Source: an uncultured Acetatifactor sp. (GTDB taxonomy: Bacteria > Bacillota > Clostridia > Lachnospirales > Lachnospiraceae). Taken from it: DNA of 58,055 nucleotides. Within the stretch, counting starts at the first letter, position 1; every line of letters starts with the position of its first letter. The notes beneath the pieces are model-generated. The model had not been told where the DNA came from. It ran no database searches and worked only from the letters and a program-made list of their open reading frames with translations. Both the position numbers and the translations under genes were made by a program. Shown here in pieces: positions 25,169 through 33,830 of this stretch. The DNA lies in NCBI GenBank assembly GCA_910584435.1, contig CAJUAP010000026.1, positions 1 to 58,055 on the forward strand, read 5' to 3'.

Positions 25169-26155
25169 ATGGCAGAGTTGGACAGGAAAATGGTAATAGG
25201 AGTTTCATCAAGGGCATTGTTTGATCTGAGCGTGGAGAACGAGATATTTGAACAACAAGGGGTAGAGGCATATTGCAGTTATCAGTTAGAACATGAGCAG
25301 GATATTCTGAAGCCCGGACCGGGTTTTGAATTGGTAAAGGCATTGTTGAAACTCAATGATTACAGTGAAGAGAAGAACCTTGTTGAAGTGATTATCATGT
25401 CACGCAATAGTCCAGATGCCTCTCTGAGGGTATTTAATGCCATTGCCTATTATGGATTGGATATTACTCGTGCGGTGCTGGTGAGCGGTGCGGCATTAGC
25501 GCCTTACCTGACATCATTCAGGATAGATTTGTTTCTGTCAGCCTATGAAGACGATGTGCAGTGCGCCATTGACAATGGCATTGCGGCAGGAATTATATGT
25601 ACAGAATACAGGGAAAGGGTGAGTCCCCTGCCGTCTGCTGCACTGTCCGGCGAAATGCCGGAGGGTGACGAGTGTAAGATTCGGATTGCTTTTGACGGGG
25701 ATGCGGTACTTTTTGCAGATGAAGCGGAAGTGATTTTCCGGGAAAAAGGATTGGATGCTTTTGAAGACAATGAGAAAGCACATGCAAGGGAGCCGCTGGC
25801 AGAAGGACCCTTTGCCAGCTTCCTGAGAAAACTGTCGGATCTGCAGAGGGAGCTGGGTGCGGAACATTGTCCCATTCGGACGGCTCTCGTGACTTCCCGA
25901 AGAGCACCGGCTCACGAGCGCGTTATCCGTACTATGCGGGAGTGGAATGTGAGAGTGGATGAGGCTTTTTTCCTTGGAGGGCTGGAGAAAAGAGATGTCC
26001 TGAAAGCATTTGGGGCACAGATATTTTTTGATGATCAATCTGTGCATACTGCCAATGCGGCACAGCTGGTTCCGGCGGCAAGAGTGCCGTACAGCAGGGT
26101 GGCAGGACGTAATTCTGTTCATGCATTCCGGTCAAAACAGGCAGAACGGGGTTAG
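25169..26155 (+). CDS. 5'-nucleotidase (cytosolic cN-I-like family)
   Basis: A 328-residue protein that resembles the bacterial members of the cytosolic 5'-nucleotidase I family, which dephosphorylate nucleoside monophosphates. Clues are the N-terminal VIGVSSRALFDL, the central IRIAFDGDAVLFADEAE with the HAD-type DxD pair, the downstream VTSRRAPAHERVIRTMREW and the FLGGLEKRDVLKAF segment with FFDDQ. I choose ATG 25,169, behind GGGAG; an in-frame start at 25,097 would add 24 residues with no family resemblance. It is followed closely by the sfsA-mutY fusion, suggesting a nucleotide-hygiene and repair grouping. Confidence 0.88.
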   Translation: MAELDRKMVIGVSSRALFDLSVENEIFEQQGVEAYCSYQLEHEQDILKPGPGFELVKALLKLNDYSEEKNLVEVIIMSRNSPDASLRVFNAIAYYGLDITRAVLVSGAALAPYLTSFRIDLFLSAYEDDVQCAIDNGIAAGIICTEYRERVSPLPSAALSGEMPEGDECKIRIAFDGDAVLFADEAEVIFREKGLDAFEDNEKAHAREPLAEGPFASFLRKLSDLQRELGAEHCPIRTALVTSRRAPAHERVIRTMREWNVRVDEAFFLGGLEKRDVLKAFGAQIFFDDQSVHTANAAQLVPAARVPYSRVAGRNSVHAFRSKQAERG

Positions 26156-26208
26156 TGCGTTATGTATCCGGGGGGCAGAATGAAGCTGAAATAGGAGACT
26201 GTTTTGGA

Positions 26209-27969
26209 ATGAATTATGAGCATATTGTAGAGGGGTGTTTTCAGGAGCGTCCCAATCGATTTATTGCCCTGGTAGAAATAGAGGGGCAGATAGAGAAGGT
26301 TCATGTGAAGAATACAGGCAGATGCCGGGAATTGCTGAAGAAAGGGGAGCGTGTCTACCTGAACAGAAGCGACAGTGCCGGCCGCAGTACCGCTTATGAC
26401 TTGATAGCAGTGCAGAAAGGAAAACGGCTGATCAATATGGATTCTCAGGCGCCTAACAAGGCTGTTTTGGAATGGCTGCAGTCAGGCCGCCTTTTTCCTG
26501 ATACGGTTTTGATACGCCCGGAGACAAACTATGGTAATTCCAGATTTGACTTCTATATAGAGACTGAGACGGACAAAATATTTATGGAAGTAAAAGGAGT
26601 TACCTTAGAAGAGAACGGCGTAGTGCGTTTCCCGGATGCTCCGTCAGACAGGGCGGTGAAGCATTTGGAAGAGTTGATCGCGGCAAAGCAGGAAGGAATC
26701 CAGGCTTTTGTGATGTTTGTGATTCAGATGGAAAATGTGGAGTACTTTACTGCCAATTGCGATACACATCCTGAATTTGCGCAGGCTCTGCAGAAAGCAG
26801 CAAAAGCAGGGGTGCAGATTCTGGCGTATGACTGTGAAGTGACACCTCAATCCATGACAGTGAATCATCCTGTCCCCGTTTTGCTGCGGCAGGAACTTGG
26901 AAATATCTCCTTGCCCTTGCTGAAGTGGTATGACAGGAATAAACGTATTCTGCCCTGGAGGGAATTTCCTTCTCCATATCGTGTGTGGGTATCGGAAATT
27001 ATGCTGCAGCAGACCAGAGTGGAAGCTGTAAAACCGTATTTTGATCGTTTTATGAAAGCCCTGCCGGATATCGGAGCCCTGGCAGCGGCAGAGGAAGAGG
27101 AACTTTTGAAATTATGGGAAGGTCTGGGGTATTATAACAGAGTCCGCAATCTGCAGAAGGCGGCACGTAAGATAATGCAGGAATACGGTGGGAAAATGCC
27201 GGGAGACTATGAAGACCTTATGAAGCTGCCCGGCATTGGCAGTTATACGGCGGGAGCGGTTGCGTCCATAGCCTTCGGGCAGAAGGTTCCTGCTGTGGAT
27301 GGAAACGTACTGCGTGTGGCCGCAAGGCTTCGGGGGGACGAACGGCTGATCACGGAAGAGAAGGTCAAGCAGACAGTGTGGCAGGATTTCAGGGAGATGA
27401 TGCCTTCAGACCGCTCCGGCGATTTCAACCAGGCGATGATGGAAATAGGTGCCTGTGTCTGTATTCCCAACGGAGCACCTCTATGTGGGAAATGCCCTGT
27501 TGCAGAAGAATGTATGGCATACGCCATGGGGAAGGAACAGAACTATCCTCGAAAAATGCGTAAAAAGCCAAGGCAGATTCAGGAGAAAACCGTTCTGCTG
27601 CTGAAAGAAAAAGGCAGAGTTGTGATATGCAAGAGAGAAAACAGGGGGCTGCTGGCCGGAATGTATGAACCGCCCACATTGGAGGGGTTTTGCACTGCAG
27701 AGAAAGTAGCGGATTATCTTGCAGAACAGGGTTACAATATAGTGCATATGCAGCCTCTGACCGATGCAAAGCATGTGTTTACTCATATTGAGTGGCATAT
27801 GAAAGCCTACCTGGTTCAGGTGGAGGAACAAAATCCGAGACAGCCTTCCGATATAAAATCGGCGGGAGAATCCGGTGGCTGGCTGTTGGTCGAAGCAGAT
27901 GACACGAATAAGAAATATCCTATTCCTTCGGCATTTGCAGCATATGCCGAATATCTGGGGATTGTATAA
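26209..27969 (+). CDS. SfsA-MutY fusion: nuclease-like domain plus A/G-specific adenine glycosylase
   Basis: A 586-residue two-domain protein. Residues 1-~225 are SfsA-like, with CFQERPNRFIALVEIEG, VKNTGRCRELLKKGERV and the EVKGVTLEENG nuclease-like core. Residues ~235-586 are MutY, which removes adenine mispaired with 8-oxoguanine: an N-terminal ILPWREFPSPYRVWVSEIMLQQTRVEAV block holding the catalytic Glu, the helix-hairpin-helix LPGIGSYTAGAVASIAFG with the VDGNVLR Asp, four cluster cysteines (CIPNGAPLCGKCPVAEEC), and a NUDIX-like C-terminal recognition domain. The frame is open throughout with no stop between the domains. Start ATG 26,209 fits SfsA N-termini; GTG 26,155 is possible. The link suggests SfsA acts in DNA metabolism. 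Confidence 0.93.
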   Translation: MNYEHIVEGCFQERPNRFIALVEIEGQIEKVHVKNTGRCRELLKKGERVYLNRSDSAGRSTAYDLIAVQKGKRLINMDSQAPNKAVLEWLQSGRLFPDTVLIRPETNYGNSRFDFYIETETDKIFMEVKGVTLEENGVVRFPDAPSDRAVKHLEELIAAKQEGIQAFVMFVIQMENVEYFTANCDTHPEFAQALQKAAKAGVQILAYDCEVTPQSMTVNHPVPVLLRQELGNISLPLLKWYDRNKRILPWREFPSPYRVWVSEIMLQQTRVEAVKPYFDRFMKALPDIGALAAAEEEELLKLWEGLGYYNRVRNLQKAARKIMQEYGGKMPGDYEDLMKLPGIGSYTAGAVASIAFGQKVPAVDGNVLRVAARLRGDERLITEEKVKQTVWQDFREMMPSDRSGDFNQAMMEIGACVCIPNGAPLCGKCPVAEECMAYAMGKEQNYPRKMRKKPRQIQEKTVLLLKEKGRVVICKRENRGLLAGMYEPPTLEGFCTAEKVADYLAEQGYNIVHMQPLTDAKHVFTHIEWHMKAYLVQVEEQNPRQPSDIKSAGESGGWLLVEADDTNKKYPIPSAFAAYAEYLGIV

Positions 27970-27999
27970 AATGTAAATTGTGTAGATTAGTCCGGCTGA

Positions 28000-28120
28000 G
28001 AAATGTCAAGAGGAAATTTAAAACAGTCTCGGAACGGAAGCCCCTGGGAGAATTTTCAGATGCGCCCTTTGCAGCTGAAAATTTCTCCCCCGCAAGGGGG
28101 CAGGAGTGGAGAGACGGAAC
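28000..28120 (+). repeat. Structured dispersed repeat, copy B
   Basis: This ~121-bp element matches copy A at 11,956-12,079 in its flanks and loop. Its stems differ: an outer GCCCC (28,040-28,044) / GGGGC (28,097-28,101), an inner GGGAGAA...TTTTCAG (28,046-28,059) / CTGAAAA...TTCTCCC (28,075-28,089), and a local CCCCC/GGGGG hairpin. Like copy A it lies just upstream of a plus-strand start codon (24 bases before the glycosyltransferase start) and contains no gene. The paired changes between copies indicate a conserved fold. Confidence 0.8.
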
Positions 28121-28143
28121 TTTAAATTAGGAGGAACAAGAAA

Positions 28144-29169
28144 GTGAAGCTGTTGTCCATAGCGATACCGTGCTACAATTCTGCAAAATATATGAAGAAA
28201 TGTGTGGACTCTCTTCTGGAAGGGGGAGAGGATGTTGAAATAATCATTGTCAATGATGGTTCGGTGGATGGTACTGCTGAAATTGCTGATGAATATGCCG
28301 GCAGATACCCTGCAGTTGTAAAAGTAATACATCAGGATAATGGAGGCCATGGCGCCGCTGTCAATACAGGAATACGTAACGCAAGCGGTCTTTACTTTAA
28401 AGTGGTTGACAGTGATGACTGGGTAAAACGGGAAGAATATCTGCGGGTGCTTGATACCTTGAGGAATTTGGCGGGCGGGGACTGTGCCCTTGACATGCTT
28501 ATCTGTAATTTTGTATATGAGAAGGAAGGTGAGAAGCGTAAGAAGGTAATGCAGTATCACCATATTCTTCCCAGGGAGAAAATGTTTACATGGGATGATT
28601 GCCGGCATTTTTTAAAAGGGCATTATATTTTAATGCATTCGGTTATATTCCGTACCAGATTGTTGAAAGAATGCGGCATCAGTCTTCCGGAGCATACTTT
28701 TTATGTGGATAATCTTTATGTATTTGAGCCCCTTCCATATGTGAAGAATATGTATTATCTGGATGTAAATTTCTATCGTTACTATATTGGGAGGGAAGGG
28801 CAGTCCGTAAATGAACAGACCATGATAGCCAGGATAGATCAGCAGATTAAGGTTAATAAGATTATGATCGACTATTTTGTTGATAAGAAGCAGGAAATTA
28901 TGAAAGACAAACGCCTGTATCAGTATATGCGCAATTACCTGGAAATTATTACCACAGTTTCTTCCGTACTCCTGATTCGTTCGGGGACAGAAGAAAATCT
29001 GGCTAAGAAGAAGGAATTGTGGCAATATTTGAAATCCAGGGATAGAGGACTATTCTTATGGCTGAGACATGGCATTATGGGAAATGCAATGAATCTTCCA
29101 GGGAGGGGAGGCCGTAAAATTTCCGTTGGAGGATATAGAATCTGCCAGAAAATATTTAAGTTTAATTAG
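28144..29169 (+). CDS. Glycosyltransferase family 2 protein
   Basis: A 341-residue GT-A fold enzyme that transfers a sugar from a nucleotide donor. The N-terminal core is LLSIAIPCYNSAKYMKKC, the nucleotide-binding IIIVNDGSVDGT, and the DxD-type metal motif FKVVDSDDWV (near 95-105). The C-terminal ~150 residues are helical and lack clear membrane segments, so it is probably cytoplasmic or peripheral. It starts at GTG 28,144 behind AGGAGG (28,129-28,134). It stands alone between a structured repeat and a convergent lipid kinase, so the acceptor is unknown. Surface glycan or glycolipid synthesis is likely for this family. Confidence 0.9.
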   Translation: MKLLSIAIPCYNSAKYMKKCVDSLLEGGEDVEIIIVNDGSVDGTAEIADEYAGRYPAVVKVIHQDNGGHGAAVNTGIRNASGLYFKVVDSDDWVKREEYLRVLDTLRNLAGGDCALDMLICNFVYEKEGEKRKKVMQYHHILPREKMFTWDDCRHFLKGHYILMHSVIFRTRLLKECGISLPEHTFYVDNLYVFEPLPYVKNMYYLDVNFYRYYIGREGQSVNEQTMIARIDQQIKVNKIMIDYFVDKKQEIMKDKRLYQYMRNYLEIITTVSSVLLIRSGTEENLAKKKELWQYLKSRDRGLFLWLRHGIMGNAMNLPGRGGRKISVGGYRICQKIFKFN

Positions 29170-29274
29170 GCGGATGCTTTTCGCTTTATCTCATTTTAAA
29201 TGCGAGGGTGGGCTGCCGGGTTTGGACAGGGCAGGAGATCTGCAGCTGGGGCAGTATGCCAGGGGATGCGGCAT

Positions 29275-30201
29275 TTAAGGTGTAATAATACGGATGGCTG
29301 ATTTCTCGCAGGTCACACAGATTCTGCGGCTTTTTCGAGTGACTTCGCCATCTGTATGTACCCAGAGGGGGCTGCTTGTCTCTATCGTAAGTTTCTGCGC
29401 TTTGTAAGGCGTGATTCCCTTGAATCTGTAATGGCTTCCCCTGAACGCGGTAGGAAGTGCAAACAATACAAACAATTTCGACAGATCCCCCACCACACAT
29501 AGGTTCAGAATGCCATCATTTGCATCGGCATTGGGGGCAAATTGAAATCCGCCTCCTTCAAAACGGTGAAGCATACATGCGGTAAATAGCATATTTCCTA
29601 TATTTATGGGCGTACCGTCTTCTATAGTCAGCTGGCCGGATACTGCTCTGGCGGTGAAGAGCTGCTTCAGAGCAACGCCCAAATAGGTCAGTTTACCAAG
29701 GCCAAGCTTGTTCATGATTTGTTTTATGGTGGAATGCATGGCATCTTCACAGACAGCTGCATCAAAACCAATGCCGCAGCTGACAGCGAATCGGCGTGTT
29801 ATGCCGTCAGGATAGGTTACGGTACCCAAATCCATTGTCTTGGGAGTGCCTGAATGCAGTATCAGGTCAAGTGCATCCCTGGGATTGTACGGAATGCCTA
29901 AATCTCTCGCAAGATCATTGCTGGAACCGGTAGGTATATAGCCCAGGATGATACGTGAAGTATTCCGTATTCCCTGCAGCGCCTCATTTATGGTACCGTC
30001 ACCGCCCAATATAATCAGAGACAGGGTGCTGTCTGTCTGGGAAGTGATTTCTTCGGCTATACGGGATGCATTGCCGGCTTTTTTGGAAAAGTAGGCGCGG
30101 TATGGAATATTTTCCCGCTGAAGGGCAGGTTCTATCTGGTTTTTCCATATCAGGAGGCCCTTGCCGGAACGGGAAGCAGGATTAATGAGAATGTGGTACA
30201 T
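29275..30201 (-). CDS. Diacylglycerol/lipid kinase (DagK/YegS-like)
   Basis: A 308-residue ATP-dependent lipid kinase. The N-terminus HILINPASRSGKG, the catalytic loop IILGGDGTINEALQG (around residue 65) and the GYIPTGSSNDLARDL segment match the DAGK catalytic domain. The later GIGFDAAVCEDAM and the C-terminal VHTDGEV strand complete the YegS/DgkB pattern. I choose ATG 30,201 behind TTGGAGG on the minus strand. In Gram-positive bacteria such kinases recycle diacylglycerol released during lipoteichoic acid or glycolipid synthesis. It converges on the glycosyltransferase gene, and a link through glycolipid metabolism is possible. Confidence 0.92.
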   Translation of the reverse strand: MYHILINPASRSGKGLLIWKNQIEPALQRENIPYRAYFSKKAGNASRIAEEITSQTDSTLSLIILGGDGTINEALQGIRNTSRIILGYIPTGSSNDLARDLGIPYNPRDALDLILHSGTPKTMDLGTVTYPDGITRRFAVSCGIGFDAAVCEDAMHSTIKQIMNKLGLGKLTYLGVALKQLFTARAVSGQLTIEDGTPINIGNMLFTACMLHRFEGGGFQFAPNADANDGILNLCVVGDLSKLFVLFALPTAFRGSHYRFKGITPYKAQKLTIETSSPLWVHTDGEVTRKSRRICVTCEKSAIRIITP

Positions 30202-30487
30202 AATAGTTTCCTCCAATGGTATAACGGTTTGTTTTTAGTTTAATCAAAAAAGGGATTTATAGCAAGAGGTTTATCCGCCATTTTTTGAGTTTTTCTTTAT
30301 AAATTTTTTCATTTTATTTCGGGTTATATTTTGAAAGGATTGTTATACTTATGTTATTCGCTCAGGAAAGCAGCAATAGTGAAATGGGAAGGCAGTGGAT
30401 TTAAACGGTAAAGTCAGGGAATAGTCAATTGACGGAGGGGTGAAACCAGAGTGTGCCGGGAAAACGAGTTGGGCAGGAGGGATAAGT

Positions 30488-31060
30488 ATGCAATTCAATG
30501 ATCATAAAGCATTGGCCATGTATTTGATCAACCATGGCAATGGTAAAATACTTTTGAAGCATAAGCACGCATTCGTGTTAGGATCTGTTATGCCGGATGC
30601 AGATCTTTTTATGTATGTAAAGGGATTTTTAACAGGGCGTCCGCTGCAAATGCATTATACTGTGAATTTATATTCCGTAATACAGCGGAAAATAGAAAAG
30701 CTGGCCGGCAAATGCAAATTTACATGGCTGGATTATTATAGATTAGGAGTGCTTACGCACTTTTTAGCAGATACCTTTACGTATCCTCACAATGAAGTAT
30801 TTCGGGGGAATATCATAGAGCATGCAGTATATGAAGGAAAAGTTCTGCACCCGGCATTTCAATGTGCGGTTCAGCAGAAAATTGATGAGATAAATGTGGG
30901 AAGGAGGCAGAACTTATGGGAGATGTGGTGCGATGCCCATAAGGATTATATTGAGACCCCGCCTTCTTCATGGGTTGATATAAGATATATTGTCTCTGTG
31001 TGCCGACTGGCTTGTGAACAGTTGATTCCGGCAGAAGGACGGGCGGCATTTGCATTTTGA
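30488..31060 (+). CDS. Zinc-dependent phospholipase C-like family protein
   Basis: A 190-residue protein with the His/Asp pattern of the zinc-dependent PLC/S1-P1-like family: NDHKALAMYLINHG, the core AFVLGSVMPDADLFMY, then GVLTHFLADTFTYPHNEV with metal-binding HFLAD and PHN. It lacks a signal peptide, so it is probably cytoplasmic, unlike clostridial alpha-toxin. Such short homologues are common in Firmicutes and their substrate is not known. The start is ATG 30,488, behind AGGAGGG (30,475-30,481). glyA follows after 195 bases with its own promoter. Confidence 0.8.
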   Translation: MQFNDHKALAMYLINHGNGKILLKHKHAFVLGSVMPDADLFMYVKGFLTGRPLQMHYTVNLYSVIQRKIEKLAGKCKFTWLDYYRLGVLTHFLADTFTYPHNEVFRGNIIEHAVYEGKVLHPAFQCAVQQKIDEINVGRRQNLWEMWCDAHKDYIETPPSSWVDIRYIVSVCRLACEQLIPAEGRAAFAF

Positions 31061-31114
31061 TATTCAGATTGAAAATGAATGTCAGATTGAGAATGAATGT
31101 GTGCCAAATATGTA

Positions 31115-31143
31115 TTTGCATTTTGTGCATTTTATGTTATAAT
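31115..31143 (+). promoter_or_regulatory. Sigma-A promoter of glyA
   Basis: TTTGCA at 31,115-31,120 and perfect TATAAT at 31,138-31,143 with a 17-base spacer. The transcript would have a ~105-base leader containing a short hairpin GCCGC/GCGGC near 31,207-31,223; I see no recognisable riboswitch. Confidence 0.7.
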
Positions 31144-31254
31144 GTACCATGTTTGAGGTATGAAACGATTGTATCGTCATTTATTCCCGCGAGCAATGAG
31201 CCAAGTGCCGCGCTGAAAGCGGCAAAGGAAAATCTGGAAAATGGAGGCTTAGGA

Positions 31255-32493
31255 ATGTATTCTTTGGACGAAGTAAGAAATATTGACCCTGAAATTGCCC
31301 AGGCGATTGAGGACGAACAGGCAAGGCAGAACAGCCATATTGAACTGATCGCTTCCGAAAACTGGGTGAGCAAAGCAGTGATGGCAGCGATGGGCAGTCC
31401 TCTGACGAATAAATATGCAGAAGGATATCCCGGAAAAAGGTATTATGGCGGCTGTGAGTGCGTGGATGTGGTGGAAAATCTGGCAATATCCAGAGCGAAG
31501 GAGCTGTTTGGATGTGAATATGCCAATGTACAGCCTCATTCCGGTGCTCAGGCGAATATGGCAGTACAATTTGCAGTCTGCAGGCCTGGTGATACCATTA
31601 TGGGTATGAATCTGGATCATGGCGGGCATTTGACACACGGAAGCCCGGTGAATATGTCCGGCAAATATTTTAAAATTGTACCTTACGGGGTAAATGATGA
31701 GGGATTTATTGACTATGACAAATTGCGGGAAATTGCTCTTGAGGCAAAGCCTAAGATGATCATTGCAGGTGCGTCTGCGTATGCGCGCACAATTGATTTT
31801 AAGAAATTCCGTGAAGTTGCCGATGAGGCTGGAGCGGTTCTTATGGTGGATATGGCACATATTGCCGGACTGGTGGCAGCAGGGCTTCACCCAAGTCCCA
31901 TTCCGTATGCCGATGTAACTACCACAACCACTCATAAGACGCTTCGGGGACCTCGAGGAGGTATGATTCTATCCAGCAATGCGGTGAATGAGAAATATAA
32001 TTTCAACAAGGCCATTTTCCCCGGCATACAGGGTGGACCTTTGATGCATGTGATTGCGGCTAAGGCTGTTTGCTTTAAAGAGGCTCTCAGCGATGAATTT
32101 AAGACATATCAGAAGAATATCATTGACAATGCGCAGGCACTTTGCAAGGGGCTGATAAGCAGAGGAATTCATATTGTGTCCGGCGGAACAGATAATCATT
32201 TGATGCTGGTGGATTTAACCAATTTCGGCCTTACAGGTAAGGCAGTGGAGAAATTGCTGGATGCAGCTCATATAACCTGCAATAAGAATACAATTCCCAA
32301 TGATCCGCAATCTCCTTTTGTGACCAGCGGTATTCGCCTGGGGACTCCGGCAGTGACATCCAGAGGCATGAATGTGCAGGATATGGAGAAAATTGCAGAA
32401 GCCATCGCGCTTGTTGTAAAAGGCGGAGAAGAGAAGATTCCTGAGGCACACGCGATAGTCAGGAGTTTGACAGACAAGTATCCGCTGCGGTAA
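31255..32493 (+). CDS. glyA: Serine hydroxymethyltransferase
   Basis: A PLP enzyme that interconverts serine and glycine while making 5,10-methylene-tetrahydrofolate. At 412 residues it has the usual length. Signatures include IELIASENWVSKAVMAAMGS, TNKYAEGYPGKRYYGGCE, HSGAQANMAVQF, the PLP Lys in TTTTHKTLRGPRGG (near residue 226) and the C-terminal TSGIRLGTPAVTSRGM. Translation upstream of ATG 31,255 stays open to 31,057, but that part is leader: GGAGG precedes 31,255 and the protein then begins as homologues do. A strong terminator follows, preceded by a 60-bp perfect palindrome. Confidence 0.97.
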   Translation: MYSLDEVRNIDPEIAQAIEDEQARQNSHIELIASENWVSKAVMAAMGSPLTNKYAEGYPGKRYYGGCECVDVVENLAISRAKELFGCEYANVQPHSGAQANMAVQFAVCRPGDTIMGMNLDHGGHLTHGSPVNMSGKYFKIVPYGVNDEGFIDYDKLREIALEAKPKMIIAGASAYARTIDFKKFREVADEAGAVLMVDMAHIAGLVAAGLHPSPIPYADVTTTTTHKTLRGPRGGMILSSNAVNEKYNFNKAIFPGIQGGPLMHVIAAKAVCFKEALSDEFKTYQKNIIDNAQALCKGLISRGIHIVSGGTDNHLMLVDLTNFGLTGKAVEKLLDAAHITCNKNTIPNDPQSPFVTSGIRLGTPAVTSRGMNVQDMEKIAEAIALVVKGGEEKIPEAHAIVRSLTDKYPLR

Positions 32494-32505
32494 AATTGAC
32501 AAATA

Positions 32506-32565
32506 GTAACAGTTCAGCCCTGCGGAAATGATTGTACAATCATTTCCGCAGGGCTGAACTGTTAC
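32506..32565. repeat. 60-bp perfect palindrome
   Basis: The two 30-base arms meet at GATTGT|ACAATC and are exact reverse complements with no loop. The outer part reads GTAACAGTTCAGCCC...GGGCTGAACTGTTAC. It lies 13 bases after the glyA stop and has no T tract, while a separate true terminator follows at 32,589. The GTTCAGCC/GGCTGAAC ends recur at 42,347-42,521, suggesting a small repeat family. Confidence 0.95.
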
Positions 32566-32588
32566 GACAAATATTATGATGTAAAGGG

Positions 32589-32645
32589 CAGGAAGAATTA
32601 ACGGTTCACTCCGTGGACGGTAATTTAACTTCCTGTTCTTTTTTG
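32589..32645 (+). terminator. Intrinsic terminator of glyA
   Basis: CAGGAAG (32,589-32,595) with inner TTAA pairing matches TTAACTTCCTG (ending 32,635), followed by TTCTTTTTTG. Confidence 0.85.
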
Positions 32646-32663
32646 TGTGACAGGAAAATGCTC

Positions 32664-32693
32664 TTGCCATTTTGTCATGGTTTGTGGTAAGAT
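32664..32693 (+). promoter_or_regulatory. Promoter of the diguanylate cyclase/hydrogenase-sensor pair
   Basis: TTGCCA at 32,664-32,669 and TAAGAT at 32,688-32,693 with an 18-base spacer. Each hexamer differs from consensus in one base. Confidence 0.6.
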
Positions 32694-32769
32694 AATTATG
32701 TTCATTTTATTTCATTTTCAGATATTATCAAAACGATATGATAGAAAGTTTTTCGGAAAGGAGGTAGAA

Positions 32770-33807
32770 ATGAATCTTAGTTCGGATAAAGAAGTTGCAA
32801 AGAAATCTTTAATTTTTCTTAACACATTCCTTCTAATTGTACATGTTATCTTTCTGCTGCTTTTTGCCTGTACGCGTGTGACGGTCATGGCGGTAATGAA
32901 TATTTTCAGTGTGTTGAGCTATGCAGCAGGCTTTTTACTGATACAGAAGCGCAAGACAAATCATCAAATCGTGATTACTTTCTTTGAGATTATGATACAT
33001 ATGTTCCTGGCAGTGATTTGTCTGGGAAAAGATTGTGGTTTTCAGCTCTATTTTATAGGATGTGCTGCCGTTGTTTTTTATGCGGAATATTTTTCAGTCA
33101 GACTGGTAGGGCGGCATATCGGAGCCATATTTATGAGCGTCTGCAGCGGAGTGCTGTATTTTATAGCATTGCGTACTTCTGGCAGAGTAGGAGTTCTGTA
33201 CTCCTACAGCATTGGATTTCAAAATGTGTTAATGGTGTTGAATTCCACGGCAGTATTCATTGTATGCATTTACTTTTACAGTATGCTGACCAGAATAGCC
33301 AATTTTTATGAAGAAGAATTGTCGCGCCAGGCGAACCACGATAAGCTGACAGGGCTTGTGAACAGGTTTTATCTGCTCGATTATCTGCAGCAGACCTATG
33401 ATGAGGGAAAAATGCAGAATTACTGGCTTGCCATTGTAGATATTGATGATTTTAAAATGATAAATGACCGCTTTGGACATAATTGCGGCGATTTTGTGCT
33501 GAAGAGTATGACTTCTATCATTCAATCCTGCTGCGGCGATCTGATTGCGTGCAGATGGGGCGGAGAAGAGTTTGTCATGGTGGGAGCCATGCCCGGTGGA
33601 AAGGAAGCGGAAACAGAAGTATTAGAGACAGTGCGCAAGACGGTTGCAGAGAGGGAATTTGTTTATGACGGCAACAGAATTAAACTCACGATTACCATAG
33701 GGGCGGCACCATATTTGGAGTGTCAGAATATTGATGAGTGGATCAGTGCGGCGGATGAAAAGCTTTATATCGGTAAGCATTCAGGTAAAAACCAGCTGGT
33801 GATATAG
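32770..33807 (+). CDS. Membrane diguanylate cyclase (GGDEF)
   Basis: A 345-residue protein that should make cyclic di-GMP from two GTP. About six hydrophobic segments fill residues 15-185 as a membrane sensor with no named domain. A short coiled linker leads to a GGDEF domain (~190-345): NHDKLTGLVNR, IVDIDDFKMINDRFGHNCGD, and the active-site RWGGEEFV (GGEEF). No RxxD inhibitory site is apparent before the active motif. ATG 32,770 lies behind AAGGAGG. The hydrogenase-like chemoreceptor starts 24 bases after its stop, so the pair is probably one operon and may share a signal. Confidence 0.92.
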   Translation: MNLSSDKEVAKKSLIFLNTFLLIVHVIFLLLFACTRVTVMAVMNIFSVLSYAAGFLLIQKRKTNHQIVITFFEIMIHMFLAVICLGKDCGFQLYFIGCAAVVFYAEYFSVRLVGRHIGAIFMSVCSGVLYFIALRTSGRVGVLYSYSIGFQNVLMVLNSTAVFIVCIYFYSMLTRIANFYEEELSRQANHDKLTGLVNRFYLLDYLQQTYDEGKMQNYWLAIVDIDDFKMINDRFGHNCGDFVLKSMTSIIQSCCGDLIACRWGGEEFVMVGAMPGGKEAETEVLETVRKTVAEREFVYDGNRIKLTITIGAAPYLECQNIDEWISAADEKLYIGKHSGKNQLVI

Positions 33808-33830
33808 GGGTGAAGGGGGATAGGATTGGC

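Noticed and set aside
31144..31254. Riboswitch in the glyA leader
   Set aside because: Only one short hairpin is visible and no glycine or tetrahydrofolate aptamer core could be recognised.
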